Below, one piece after another: positions 35,501-49,402 of a DNA stretch of 64,000 nucleotides (positions are counted from its first letter, which is position 1; each line of letters starts with the position of its first letter). The notes beneath the pieces are model-generated. The model made no database searches, had not been told where the DNA came from, and was given only the letters and a program-made list of their open reading frames with translations. A program made the position numbers and the translations under genes. The DNA lies in assembly GCA_009741485.1 (NCBI GenBank), contig CM019236.1:51698702-51762701 (forward strand), in the 5' to 3' direction. Origin of the DNA: Malurus cyaneus samueli (Eukaryota > Chordata > Aves > Passeriformes > Maluridae).

Positions 35501-38500
35501 TTCTGGTCAAGTCTTTCAGAAGAACCATGGTTTAGTGTTCACCTCTCTTATGTTGTATAAGCCCTCTTAGGGAATTCATTTGTCAGTAAGACAGTAATTT
35601 CTGTAATCACAGTGTTTTACTGCATAATAAATATGACTAGAATGAGTGTTTTCTGCTCCACTCAGAGCAATGCACCTATGTCCAGCTTAAGTGATTTGGT
35701 CTGAATTGCAACAACATAAGCCAGATGCTTTCAAAGAAACTTTTCAAGCAACTGAAGAGATCTATTGGGGTATATTTAATATTCTGCTATATGCCAAAGA
35801 ATAGTGAGTTGAAGTCATAGCAGCTGATTTCAGAGAGGAAGGCTTCATTGGAGCCTTCTTTATTCTGATTCCTCCTGCTGTGGCTCCTCACTTGGGGGAG
35901 ACTCCTGACTTCCAAAACCCAGCCAGAGCCATTCTTCTGGCATGAACTATTTCTTGGAAGTTCGTGTCATGACTAACTGCGGTAGCAGGAGCTTGTTGTT
36001 CAGTGAGTTTCAGTTGTGCAGTACTGATGGTATTACTATGACAGTTACAACTGATGGTTTATAACTAAATATGTATTCTTAAAATATTATTGGTACATGT
36101 GAGGAGATGATAGGGAGGTTAGTGAAGGGGATGGAATAGACTTTGTGCAGATCAGTGCAAGACTTAGTAGCCATTATCCCATCCTGTGGAAGGTGGATAT
36201 TTGTTCCCAGAACCGTTATTTGCTGATGGCAGCTGCAGGATCTGCTAACACTTAGGTCCCAAAGCAACCATCTACCTACAAGCATAGCTTCTTAATCAGA
36301 TAAGTAATGTCATTAAAGCAGCATGGGCTGTCTGAAATAAGCATGAAAGACACCCTGAAATCCTCATGCCATTTTGAAAGTTAAGCCAGAGAACATCTCC
36401 AAAATGTATATTCCATCAGTTAGTTTACAGATTCACTGCTGACTAGAAATTTTTTTTTCTTAAATTTGAGCAGAATGACTTTTTATGGGACAGAAAAATA
36501 AGTCAATTTTTAAACTGTTCTTGCCAAGTAGCACATCGTATTATCCAGTACAGTACTTGACTTACTGCTTTTAAATTGACTCACTTTAAAAAATCTGGTG
36601 CAGCATTCTGTCTGGTTTCAGTTTTGGTCCTGTGAGGGTTAGGGGCTGAACACACAGTTGAGAACATTTTGTGTTCCACAGGCTGGAGTACAGAGAACAG
36701 AGACAACAGAAAAGTTTTACAAACTTACAATAAAAATATAGCACATTTTAATTTAGGTTGGTATTTCTTAGACACAAAAGTCATAATTCCTCAAGAGGGG
36801 AACATTTAAGTCAACATGTATGCCTACATATCATATTAGAGCTGCAAAAAATGTTCTGCCTTTCTTACAGAAAATTCTGAATTTGGCAAAATGTATCCTG
36901 TGGTAGTGCAGCAAGGTTAAACATTAATACATGTATACACCAGTCAGGTTTGACAATGTTTTTTCTTCTTAAGTGTTTAGCTTTTGCTACGCCCCTGAAG
37001 TAGTCCCTTCTTTTGAGTCTCTAGCACCACTATCTTCATCTTACCTTGATTTCTGGCTGAGTTTTAAGATTAAATTATTTGCTTTGCAATCTTCAGATCT
37101 GGTGCAAGGTCTTATGATGAAATATGCATTATAGAAGGCTGGACTAAGTGATCAGGTTGTCTTCTTTGATCTCACTCTGTGAAATGATGCAAAGGACAGC
37201 TAAATGTCATGAGCTACATCCTTGGCTAGCCCTCAGTTGCAAAATGGTTTAGAGTCCGGGTGGAAAGATCAGGGAGGTGAGATAGTGTTTATCCACCTCT
37301 GAGTTGACTGTGTGGTCAGCTGCACAGACAAAAAAAAAACTGCTTTGGCAGAAGATTTCTGTCCGTTAACCCGACTTGCCTCCATCTTATTTATGGAGCT
37401 GAGTATTTAAATCTTCTGTGGCATCTTCACAGTTGTGGAGCTTTCAGTCTCTGTAAGGTGAAGAACCCAGCTGCCCCTTCAGAGCAGCTTCCTTTCCAAT
37501 ACAGAGTAAGTAAAAGTGTCTAGAACCAGTATTTGAATCCTATTTGGATTTGAATTCTGGTAGACAGACTCTTCATTTTTTGTATTGTGATACTCTCTGC
37601 TATAGGTGACTTGTAGGCTGCATATTCAAAGTCCATAACACAAAGGAAATAAAAAGGGGTAAGACAAATAGAAACCTCATACTCTGTTAAGTTTCTCTCT
37701 GGTGAATGAGACAATCCTAAAACAGTCAACTGAGAATATGATAAAATCAGTGTAATCAGTTTATCTGTCTCTAAAGATGAAAAGTATTATTAGATTTCTA
37801 TTGCTAACACTATTCTCCACTGCCATAATTTTTTTGCTGTACTTTGGCTACTTTCTTTAATTCTTGCTGCTATAAGATTTTTTTTGTTATTATTTAAAAA
37901 AGTTCTTCTCATTCAATGATAAAATATTCACAATATTTTAGATGGAATGTAATTTCTAGGTCAAAAGTCTCTGTTATTTAACTCTGGAACATGATAACTA
38001 CAATCTAAGATGTTGCTACTGGCTTCTTAGCACAATTTTTACTGTGTTGGAGGCTCTGAAAATGAGCCTACTTAAGCAGCATTATTGTTATGCCCCTTAA
38101 ATTTAGCAGAGAATAAGCTATTTCATTTCATTTGTTTGAATGACTTATATCACTGTTACACAGTGATTGAACCATGATGCTGGTTCCTGAGAAAGTGAGA
38201 ATGAAACAGTAACTTCCAGTATTTAAACTGGGAACTACACTTTACGAAGGTCATTTATGCATCTGGATCAATGATCACCAAATATTTTTACCAAAACCTA
38301 CTAATTTCTACTGAGTCCCGTTGAAGCAGCCAAGGTGAGCCCCTCAGAGGCTGAAAAGGGCAGTTGTGTGCACCATCAGATCCTGAGAAACTAGAATGAT
38401 AACAACAGAGGGATGTAAGGATGTTAGTGATGTCACATTTGGAAATGTCCATGCAATTCCAACCATGATCAGCATCCAGACAAGTCTTGGTTATTTAAGT

Positions 38501-40102
38501 ATATTCATATCTAGGTATTGCAAATCTAAACAGCAAAAAAATGTTTTCACACTTGAATTCTCCTAATAAAGAAACACAACACACAATCCATATGAAGATA
38601 TATAGAGCTGTGCCATGAGTTCCAACTGATAACATGACAATAGATGTTGCAATAAACCCTTACATTTCATGTAAAAATAATTTTGAATCATTCCAGAGGG
38701 CAGTAGGCTTGGCAGCTGTAAGACAGCAAAGTTAATGCAAGAGCTTTAAGGGAGGAGGAAATCAGCTAAATAGTAAGAAGTCCTTCAGGGACTGCATTTT
38801 CTGCATTTTGTTTTGTTCCTTGGAGACTGATTTGAGGCACTCAATTCTCAGTAGAAATCACAACGTGTGGGTCCAAAGTTTTACCCAGTTCTTTTTCTCC
38901 ATGTTCCTACCAAAAATATAAGAATTTTGCCCCTGTGGCTTTTGTTCCTGCTCACCATTACCTCTTCTCACAGTTAGTTGCTGTACAGTAGTGTTTGTTG
39001 CTAATGAGAGACTTCTAATAGCAGCATTTTTTAATTTCAGAAAGAAAATGCTATCTGCCTCTAAATCAGGTTCTAATCCTAGAGAGCTAAGATAGTCCCC
39101 GTTATCCTAGCAAGCACAAGGTTCCCTTTTCCAGGCTCTATCTCATAGAAATGTGAGAGATGCACAGCATGTATCTCCTTTTTTTCCACAGGAATTTGCC
39201 CTGATCTCCAAATACTACTGTTTTCTTCCCCACTCTCTTTCTGTAAGTATGCCATGCTAAATGTAATGCCCCAGCAGAAATACAGAAACCTTCCAAACTT
39301 CAGATAAAGAAACTGAATTTTAAATGTTCACACATTCTCTCTTCACAGAAAATTGTGTTCATACATTACCATTGAATTTATTTTGATTTCAAGGGAATTC
39401 ACTCCTTGAAATGTCAGGATGAAAACATACCTTTCTACTTATGAGTTTGTTTTGTTCTTTGCTGTTTAAGACTTTCTCCTTTACAAAGGGCCACAACAAT
39501 GTCTATGTGTTGTTTAACTCCCTCTGTGAATGACAAAAAAACATTTATTTATTTATGCTGATACATCATTAAAACCACCTAGGCTAAGTAGTTTAGAACC
39601 ACAAAAAATTCTTTCCAAGGTTGATGCTGCTCATGTAAAGAATTCATGTGAAGAATCATAAAGATTTTTTTACTTTTGCCATTAAGACAGAAATCGGAAG
39701 AAGTGAAGGAGAATTGCAGAGGTATTGTCCTAAAAGATCAGGTACCTAGCCCTTGCTCTAATATCGTAATTTGGGATGAATATTTGCCCAAAACGACTAT
39801 TTTACTTTGTCCACATCAGGAACAGGCTCCATCCATGTGAATTTCAATGGAAATTTTAAAATTACTTCTCCTCAATAGATGATATTTTATTTTCCTGTGA
39901 TTTGTACAGGATATGTGTGGGCAATATTGAGAAGTTTTTAGATGCTCTGCACACAAGGGGGTTTCTAAGATTTTTAAAATTCTTAGAGTCCAGCCTTTCT
40001 CAGAGAGGGCAGATAGCCATGCTTAAGTGGGGTACAAATATATTCTGACATACACAACTTCATGAGTACCTTTTATAATAATTTTGCTTCTGGCTGGCAA
40101 GT
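32537..40102 (+). repeat. Large direct repeat, copy 1 (7,566 bases)
   Basis: The segment starting ttcaaggtcacagagagc and ending ggctggcaag is repeated immediately downstream in the same orientation. The left edge is set by loss of match at tagaga|ttcaagg and the right edge by ggcaag|ttt. Copy 1 is the clean copy: continuous, without gap or noise. It holds no recognisable gene. The frames at 32664-32861 and 36079-36285 reappear unchanged in copy 2 only because the DNA is duplicated. A possible CR1 3' scrap lies at 37131-37190. Confidence 0.95.
37131..37190 (+). mobile_element. Possible CR1 3'-end scrap (copy 1)
   Basis: The words gaaggctggactaagtgatc, ttctttgatctcactctgtg and aaatgatg resemble the end of a CR1 element (ggttggactagatgatc...ctctgtgattctgtg). 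It is short and decayed, so support is weak. Confidence 0.35.
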
Positions 40103-40556
40103 TTCAAGGTCACAGAGAGCTTTTGCTGAAGAATAATTAATAAACCAGTCCTCTGGTTAAACTGTTAGAAAATGCAATTGTTTCATCTCACTGTACCCTT
40201 TTCTTGGTTCTTTTTAATTGAAATCTTTATCAGTAGAGATACTCTTTAAAGTACGGAGGTGTGTATGATCCTGTCAAGCCATAATCCAAGCAGGAGAATT
40301 TTGGATATAAGACAGGACCAGCTGGTATGGCCATGTCTGGAAAGGAGTGGGAAGATCTTAAAAAGTGGGAAGACCTTAAATACCTTGAAGACCTGAAATC
40401 ACACGTGGAATGATATTTCAGAAACAATTAATGAACTGCAACTGTAAATGGAAAATTGTGGGAGCCTAACTGAGCAGTGACCTGCAAATATATGGTGACA
40501 TTTAAAAGAATGTGCAGCGAATTCTGGGAGTTGATACTTTTAATTTTATCTGCTGA

Positions 40557-43466
40557 TACTGAGGGAGAGAATTATAAAAACGATACACAAGAGTGCCAGG
40601 AATTTAATTACAGGAGGCCTGCCAGCTGCATCTCTAGCTATGAAGATCAACTACTTGTTCTGTATGCCTACTTGTTAAATTTCTGTGTTATTCTACTAGC
40701 AGTAAACCAGCTGTTCAAGACTGGAAATGTTTTTGGCCTAGACAGATATAAAGGGCTCCAGAAAAAGTAGAAGAATTAAGTTTCATTTGGCTATCTGAGT
40801 GACCAGAAAACAAAACTTGTTCTGTAGCAGAATCAAGAGTGTGGTACTGTCTCACACAGAATTATAAAACCAGCAAAACAAAGAGGAGAACTCTATTCAA
40901 ATACCTTCACCGGACAGGGAAGAAGATTAACTTGTTCTTATATGCACTAATAGCTTAAAAGCCCCATAATAGAATACGAAACTAATTCCTACTCTTGTGT
41001 ATGTCTGTATTTTTGGGGAGATCTGGAATAGTATCTGGCTTTAATTGCCAGCCACAGCTTGCTCATGCCTGGAGTGAACCTTGAGCACTGAGCTAGTTAT
41101 GAGCAAATTCCCTGCTCTGCGAGGCAGAAAATAATGTACTGATATTCAAATACAGTTTAGGAATCTATTCCAAGAGATTTTTAGGGGACAGACTTAATAA
41201 CATTTATGGATGTTACTTCTCTTGTCACTCCACAGTGTGGGCAGCATGAAACATTTCTGTAAGTGTAAGCATCAGTTCCTGAGAAATGACCTTTAAAAAA
41301 TCTGATATAATGATAGTAATCTATAACAGAATACAATACAATCCTCTCATTTTCTGTGCCTAGACTCTATAAAGATTAAACATGTGACAGCATATAACAA
41401 TGAATGAAAATAAGCTATTATTATCAGAAGAAGAAAAAAGCACTAACAGTAAAGATAAAATTGCCACCTTATTGTAGTAGCTACAGACAAACAGCGAGAA
41501 AATTAATGTTTTCAAGCAATGTCCTGTGGTATATGGTTAAAATGGGTAAGAGGTAGAAACTTAGGATGGATTGAAGAGAGCAATCCTAGATGCTAAAGAT
41601 GGGACTCCTGGAAGAAGAATTGTTATGAGTGGTCATTTATACCAGTTTACTGATCTGCTCAGTTTGTTTTTTTGATTAATATAATTCTCCGCTCTTCCAA
41701 AATAGGTGGTTTACTATTTGTTAATTCATTTATCTCCAGAGAACTGGTTTGTCCAGTTTTCAAAATACACAGGATTAAGGCGGGGAAGTACACTGTAGAA
41801 TAGATTCTCGTTTCATAAAGGAGCACCATACACATAGAATTCGCAGGGCTCATTTGCAAAACACTAAAGGGAAAGGCAAAGAAAAATCTTGATATAACGT
41901 GTAACACAGTCAGAACTTTCAGAGACCTGTGGTTGCAAAATCCTGGACTCATGCAGACATCCAAAGTCCAAATGAAATTGTGAAGTTTGTTTGCCCCCCT
42001 TTAAGACCAACCTAAAAAAAAAGCAGAAAGTACATCTGCAGATTTACCTCCTCAGCCAAATTCAAACAGGGAACCATGGTAGTAGTCCTGTAGTTTTGGA
42101 GATATTAGGAAAATAACTGTGGTTGGAAAAGTCCGTAGAGGAATTGCAGGCTAGGAGGACATTATGGGAGGGGTGGGGAAACTCTTAGGGAGCTTTCTGA
42201 AAAAACAGAGAGGGTTCTTTTGTGCCCTAATGGAAATATGACCTTGGGAACATGTTCTGTGGACTTTTCTGTGACTGAAGAATGTGCAGGAAGCAAATTG
42301 GCATGGTCTGACATATCGGAGTGACGGCCTTTGGGGGACTGTTTAGAATGTCAGGATTAAGAAATGGCGTTGGCCCACATACTCTGGAACTTTTGAGGAA
42401 AGAGTCCTTCTGCTGACCCTATGCATAGTACACTACCAGATTTTTTTGTTCGGTAGGGTCGTTAAGACTTTGTTAACTGTGGTAGTCTGATACCTTCTGA
42501 AGGAGACAACATAAACCCATTGACATCTTTGGAATCCAGTGATGTATAATGACTTCTGTTAGTGCAGTCCTGAATTTAGGATACTTGGCAGGGGCCGGGT
42601 TTCTGCCTTAATGTCTGTGCTTTCAGCTGCAGCCTGTGAAACAGGTCCTGCTGGGATCCATCTGCTTTTCTGAATCTCTACACCCGTGCAGGGAACTGCA
42701 TGGGAAATTCTTGCTCATCGCTCATCGGGTACCATGAAGCAGTCAGTATATTGAATTACACAGGACAGAAAAGGATGAAGTTCATTTACCTCAGGTGTAG
42801 CTGGTGATATTGGAAATATGTACAGGGAGAGGGCAGCAGCACAGCTGTGACAGTCCTCCTTGTATGAGTGTTCCTTCCCTGCAAATAAATGAAAGAATAA
42901 GTTTGAGAATCTATGTTTGCCGGCCATTTAAAGGGGGCATGAAATGACGATAGGCATAGTCAAGAAGCATGTATGTGATAATGAATGCAGGTATCACTAT
43001 GATCTAGCATGACAAGATGTAGGAGATCTCTTTAGAACGTAGTGTCAATCAAGCTTTTAAAATGTACAAATAGTTAAACATCGTGATCGTAGAGAATGAT
43101 GGTGTACTGTTGTACAATAAACAAGCCATACCAAAAGCTAGTAAGTAATGTAAAGTGGTATCATGAATCCTTTTCTGTATTGACACGTTTAAAGATGTGC
43201 CATTATATGTTCCTATGGAATAAACTTCAGTAGTAAAAAATCTCATGCAGGTTGCCACGTTCGCTTTTTAGTTTAATAGTCATGGTACTTTTAGTAGTTT
43301 TCGTATGAATCATTATGGTTCTGGTGCATCAGTCTTCAGAAGAACCATGGTTAGTGTGACTCTGGTATAGAGCCCTACTTAGGGAATTCATTTGTCATAG
43401 ACAGTATTTCTGTAATCACAGTGTTTTACTGGCATAATAAAGATATGAACTAAATAGATGTTTCCT
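40557..43466. other. Error-rich version of 32991-35658
   Basis: Aligning by eye, this part follows copy 1 throughout but is about 240 bases longer (2,910 against 2,668). Extra single bases are scattered everywhere (for example ctgagggaaaatt becomes tactgagggagagaatt), often creating new CpG. An insertion-dominated pattern of this density fits a single uncorrected long read used to fill a gap, not evolutionary divergence. The frames at 40477-40770 and 41659-41964 are artefacts of it. Confidence 0.85.
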
Positions 43467-43568
43467 GCTCATCGCCTGCCCGCACCCAACGCCCTCGCTC
43501 GCGCCCTCTGTCCCTGGCGCTGGCCTCCCTCTGACCCTCCTCCTCGCTGACTCCGAACGATGAGATAG
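43467..43568. other. C-rich, CpG-dense patch, likely artefactual
   Basis: About 100 bases of strongly C-rich sequence with roughly ten CpG (atcgcctgcccgcacc, ctcgctcgcgccct, cctcctcctcgctgac) lie exactly between the noisy copy and the unique insertion. Neither copy 1 nor anything else in the window resembles it. The last 45 bases recall, loosely, the layout of a PacBio hairpin adapter (CTCT-rich, CTCCTCCTC, a variable part, then TGAGAGAG-like tgagatagag). Confidence 0.5.
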
Positions 43569-45131
43569 AGTACTTTAATTTACCAAAGGTAAGGCAAATT
43601 TAACAAATAACGAACACTCGAGCTTTCTCACCACAGTTTTCAGTTTAAAACTTATCTTGCTTTGATTTCCATTGGGTTACTATTTGTTGTTTTTCTTCTT
43701 TCCTACATTTCTAGGCAAGCACTGTATTGCTTGCTTAAATATTGTGAATAATTGCTTTTCATTTGTATGCTCTTGCAATTTTGTATTTTTACCCTGGTCA
43801 CAGTAATTTCCTTTATCCAAACAAATAAAAATATTTAAATACTCATTGTATTAACCATCAAAACTATGTTTTAAATAATTTATCTTTTAATACTTGTTCA
43901 CCACTAAGTGAATACAAATTTGGCTTCAACTGTTCTTATACAGCTGGACAGCAACATAGAAGTTTTGTGACATTTACACATTGACTTGGAAAGTGAATAA
44001 TAATTAAAGAATATGAGATGTAAAAGTGATATATCAGCACAAATTTGAGTAGATTTGACTTCTGAACAGCTGATGAAGATCTTAACAAGTTGCATTTTCA
44101 AAAAATCTCTTCTTGGTATTAAAAGAAACTTCAAAAATATAAAGAAAACTCAAATTAAAAGTTTCAATTCTACAATTTGTAATTCAGTAAAAATATCTAT
44201 ATTGTTATTCTCAGGAAAATGAGGCAACAAAAAAAAGCACAGCATGCACATTTCCAAATGGAAGTGAGATCTCAAATTTCTAATTGTCTTATTGATACTC
44301 AGGGATTTAATTTCCTCTTTAATGAAAGCTAGAACTTTCATTATTTCTTGAAATTATTTTATAAATTAAAATTTGTTCTTGACTAAATCAAAGCAACCAT
44401 AAAAAAAACTTTACATCACTTTCCAAAGTTGTTCATGGGAGATTCAAACTCCCAAAATTATTCCAATAATAACAATGGTGAAGATATTTCCACAGAATTT
44501 GGATAATTCTTTTTTTTTCATAAAATTAGCCAGTTTTATTCTTCATTGCTTGTCTTTTGTGTGCCCATAATCCATATTTGGGGATCTTGGCTTTTTTTCA
44601 TCATGATCACAACATTTAAACATTGGCATTAAATGCTGTAGTTTCATGCATGATGAAGGAACTTGCTCAGAAGGTAGGTACTTAATAAAGAGCAGCAGCA
44701 TCCTCAAAAAGCTTGCAGTCTGAGAAGTATGGATTCAGAGAGAGAAAGAGAGTAAAATACAGTGCAACAACCTCACTATGAGGTACCAGAGTACCAACAA
44801 CCCAGATGCTACCTAATATTTTGTAGGAATCAGATCCATAAGTTTTAGGGAAAAATAAAATGAAAATGATTGTATGGAAGCCTATGGCTACATAAAAAGA
44901 GCTCTGAAAAGGTATGTTGAACATGGACAATATAACTTCAGAAAATGGAAAGAGAAATGCAAAGAGAGAAGTGTTTGAAGAGCTTAAAGATGAAAGAAAG
45001 TTCAAAGAGGTTCTTCATTTAGCTTTAACATGGTAAATAATAAATTAAAACTCCGCAAATAAGTAGAATATAATATATTTTATTCTTTTCATGATATGCT
45101 TCGAACTGAATTTCAAACTGATTTTGTGAAA
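43569..45131. other. 1.56 kb segment present only in copy 2
   Basis: This stretch has no counterpart in copy 1, where positions 35636-35659 run straight through. It reads like ordinary AT-rich avian DNA with normal low CpG and shows no noise. The break points overlap: a noisy version of atatgactagaat precedes the patch, and aatatgactagaattct follows at 45132. No LTR, CR1 or terminal inverted repeat is visible. Frames up to 107 codons (44682-45005, minus strand) show no domain. It may be a real insertion in the second copy or misplaced unique sequence. Confidence 0.6.
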
Positions 45132-46620
45132 ATATGACTAGAATTCTCTCCACTCAGAGCAATGCACCTATGTCCAGCTTAAGTGATTTGGTCTGAATTG
45201 CAACAACATAAGCCAGATGCTTTCAAAGAAACTTTTCAAGCAACTGAAGAGATCTATTGGGGTATATTTAATATTCTGCTATATGCCAAAGAATAGTGAG
45301 TTGAAGTCATAGCAGCTGATTTCAGAGAGGAAGGCTTCATTGGAGCCTTCTTTATTCTGATTCCTCCTGCTGTGGCTCCTCACTTGGGGAGACTCCTGAC
45401 TTCCAAAACCCAGCCAGAGCCATTCTCTGGCATGAACTATTTCTTGGAAGTTCGTGTCATGACTAACTGCGGTAGCAGGAGCTTGTTGTTCAGTGAGTTT
45501 CAGTTGTGCAGTACTGATGGTATTACTATGACAGTTACAACTGATGGTTTATAACTAAATATGTATTCTTAAAATATTATTGGTACATGTGAGGAGATGA
45601 TAGGGAGGTTAGTGAAGGGGATGGAATAGACTTTGTGCAGATCAGTGCAAGACTTAGTAGCCATTATCCCATCCTGTGGAAGGTGGATATTTGTTCCCAG
45701 AACCGTTATTTGCTGATGGCAGCTGCAGGATCTGCTAACACTTAGGTCCCAAAGCAACCATCTACCTACAAGCATAGCTTCTTAATCAGATAAGTAATGT
45801 CATTAAAGCAGCATGGGCTGTCTGAAATAAGCATGAAAGACACCTGAAATCCTCATGCCATTTTGAAAGTTAAGCCAGAGAACATCTCCAAAATGTATAT
45901 TCCATCAGTTAGTTTACAGATTCACTGCTGACTTAGAAATTTTTTTTTTCTTAAATTTGAGCAGAATGACTTTTTATGGGACAGAAAAATAAGTCAATTT
46001 TTAAACTGTTCTTGCCAAGTAGCACATCGTATTATCCAGTACAGTACTTGACTTACTGCTTTTAAATGACTCACTTTAAAAAAATCTGGTGCAGCATTCT
46101 GTCTGGTTTCAGTTTTGGTCCTGTGAGGGTTAGGGGCTGAACACACAGTTGAGAACATTTTGTGTTCCACAGGCTGGAGTACAGAGAACAGAGACAACAG
46201 AAAAGTTTTACAAACTTACAATAAAAATATAGCACATTTTAATTTAGGTTGGTATTTCTTAGACACAAAAGTCATAATTCCTCAAGAGGGGAACATTTAA
46301 GTCAACATGTATGCCTACATATCATATTAGAGCTGCAAAAAATGTTCTGCCTTTCTTACAGAAAATTCTGAATTTGGCAAAATGTATCCTGTGGTAGTGC
46401 AGCAAGGTTAAACATTAATACATGTATACACCAGTCAGGTTGACAATGTTTTTTCTTCTTAAGTGTTTAGCTTTTGCTACGCCCCTGAAGTAGTCCCTTC
46501 TTTTGAGTCTCTAGCACCACTATCTTCATCTTACCTTGATTTCTGGCTGAGTTTTAAGATTAAATTATTTGCTTTGCAATCTTCAGATCTGGTGCAAGGT
46601 CTTATGATGAAATATGCATT

Positions 46621-46680
46621 ATAGAAGGCTGGACTAAGTGATCAGGTTGTCTTCTTTGATCTCACTCTGTGAAATGATGC
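46621..46680 (+). mobile_element. Possible CR1 3'-end scrap (copy 2)
   Basis: This is the second copy of the sequence at 37131-37190, carried by the large duplication; the same weak CR1 resemblance applies. Confidence 0.35.
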
Positions 46681-49402
46681 AAAGGACAGCTAAATGTCAT
46701 GAGCTACATCCTTGGCTAGCCCTCAGTTGCAAAATGTTTAGAGTCCGGGTGGAAAGATCAGGGAGGTGAGATAGTGTTTATCCACCTCTGAGTTGACTGT
46801 GTGGTCAGCTGCACAGACAAAAAAAACTGCTTTGGCAGAAGATTTCTGTCCGTTAACCCGACTTGCCTCCATCTTATTTATGGAGCTGAGTATTTAAATC
46901 TTCTGTGGCATCTTCACAGTTGTGGAGCTTTCAGTCTCTGTAAGGTGAAGAACCCAGCTGCCCCTTCAGAGCAGCTTCCTTTCCAATACAGAGTAAGTAA
47001 AAGTGTCTAGAACCAGTATTTGAATCCTATTTGGATTTGAATTCTGGTAGACAGACTCTTCATTTTTGTGTATTGTGATACTCTCTGCATATAGGTGACT
47101 TGTAGGCTGCATATTCAAAGTCCATAACACAAAGGAAATAAAAAGGGGTAAGACAAATAGAAACCTCATACTCTGTTAAGTTTCTCTCTGGTGAATGAGA
47201 CAATCCTAAAACAGTCAACTGAGAATATGATAAAATCAGTGTAATCAGTTTATCTGTCTCTAAAGATGAAAAGTATTATTAGATTCTATTGCTAACACTA
47301 TTCTCCACTGCCATAATTTTTTGCTGTACTTTGGCTACTTTCTTTAATTCTTGCTGCTATAAGATTTTTTTTGTTATTATTTTAAAAAGTTCTTCTCATT
47401 CAATGATAAAATATTCACAATATTTTAGATGGAAGTGTAATTTCTAGGTCAAAAGTCTCTGTTATTTAACTCTGAACATGATAACTACAATCTAAGATGT
47501 TGCTACTGGCTTCTTAGCACAATTTTTACTGTGTTGGAGGCTCTGAAAATGAGCCTACTTAAGCAGCATTATTGTTATGCCCCTTAAATTTAGCAGAGAA
47601 TAAGCTATTTCATTTCATTTGTTTGAATGACTTATATCACTGTTACACAGTGATTGAACCATGATGCTGGTTCCTGAGAAAGTGAGATGAAACAGTAACT
47701 TCCAGTATTTAAACTGGGGAACTACACTTACGAAGGTCATTTATGCATCTGGATCAATGATCACCAAATATTTTTACCAAAACCTACTAATTTCTACTGA
47801 GTCCCGTTGAAGCAGAAGGTGAGCCCCTCAGAGGCTGAAAAGGGCAGTTGTGTGCACCATCAGATCCTGAGAAACTAGAATGATACAACAGAGGGATGTA
47901 AGGATGTTAGTGATGTCACATTTGGAAATGGTCCATGCAATTCCAACCATGATCAGCATCCAGACAAGTCTTGTTATTTAAGTATATCATATCTAGGTAT
48001 TGCAAATCTAAACAGCATAAAAAAATGTTTTCACACTTGAATTCTCCTAATAAAGAAACACAACACACAATCCATATGAAGATAATATAGAGCTGTGCAT
48101 GAGTTCCAACTGATAACATGACAATAGATGTTGCAATAAACCCTTACATTCATGTAAAAATAATTTTGAATCATTCCAGAGGGCAGTAGGCTTGGCAGCT
48201 GTAAGACAGCAAAGTTAATGCAAGAGCTTTAAGGGAGGAGGAAATCAGCTAAATATAAGAAGTCCTTCAGGACTGCATTTCTGCATTTTGTTTTGTTCCT
48301 TGGGACTGATTTGAGGCACTCAATTCTCAGTAGAATCACAACGTGTGGGTCCAAAGTTTTACCCAGTTCTTTTTCTCCATGTTCCTACCAAAAATATAAG
48401 AATTTTGCCCCCTGTGGCTTTTGTTCCTGCTCACCATTACCTCTTCTCACAGTTAGTTGCTGTACTAGTGTTTGTTGGACTAATGAGAGACTTCTTAATA
48501 GCAGCTGGATTTTTTAATTTCAGAAAGAAAACTGCTATCCTCTAAATCAGGTTCTAATCCTAGAGAGCTAAGATAGCCTCGTTATCCTAGCAAGCACAAG
48601 GTTCCTTTTCCAGGCTCTATCTCTGAAGGCAATGTGAGAGATGCACAGCATGGTATCTCCTTTTTTTCTCCACAGGAATTTGCCCTGATCTCCAAATAAC
48701 TACTGTTTTTCTTCCCCATCTCTCTTTCTGTAAGTATAGCCATGCTAAATGTGGGAACTGCCCCAGCAGAAACTTACAGAAACCTTCCAAACTTCAGATA
48801 AAAGAAACTGAATTTTTAAATGTTCACACATTCTCTCTTCACAGAAAATTGTGTTCATACATTACCATTGAATTTATTTTGATTTCAAGGGAATTCACTC
48901 CTTGAAATGTCAGGATGAAAACATACCTTTCTACTTATGAGTTTGTTTTGTTCTTTGCTGTTTAAGACTTTCTCCTTTACAAAGGGCCACAACAATGTCT
49001 ATGTGTTGTTTAACTCCCTCTGTGAATGACAAAAAAACATTTATTTATTTATGCTGATACATCATTAAAACCACTAGGCTAAGTAGTTTAGAACCACAAA
49101 AATTCTTTCCAAGTGATGCTGCTCATGTAAGAATCATGTGAGAATCATAAAGATTTTTTTACTTTTGCCATTAAGACAGAAATCGGAAGAAGTGAAGGAG
49201 AATTGCAGAGGGTATTGATCCTAAAAGATCAGGTACCTAGCCCTTGCTCTAATATCGTAATTTGGGATGAATATTTGCCCAAACGACTATTTTTACTTTG
49301 TCCACATCGAGAAACAGGCTCATCCATGTGAATTTCAATGGAAATTTTAAAATACTTCTCCTCAATAGATGATATTTTATTTTCCTGTGATTTGTACAGG
49401 AT

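Noticed and set aside
40477..40770. 97-codon plus-strand frame in copy 2
   Set aside because: It exists only because of inserted bases in the noisy segment; the matching region of copy 1 has no such frame.
36079..45775. Identical 68-residue frames at 36079-36285 and 45569-45775 (and 65-residue ones at 32664 and 40230) as a duplicated gene family
   Set aside because: They are identical because the DNA is duplicated as a block. The frames show no domain and neighbouring frames are equally conserved.
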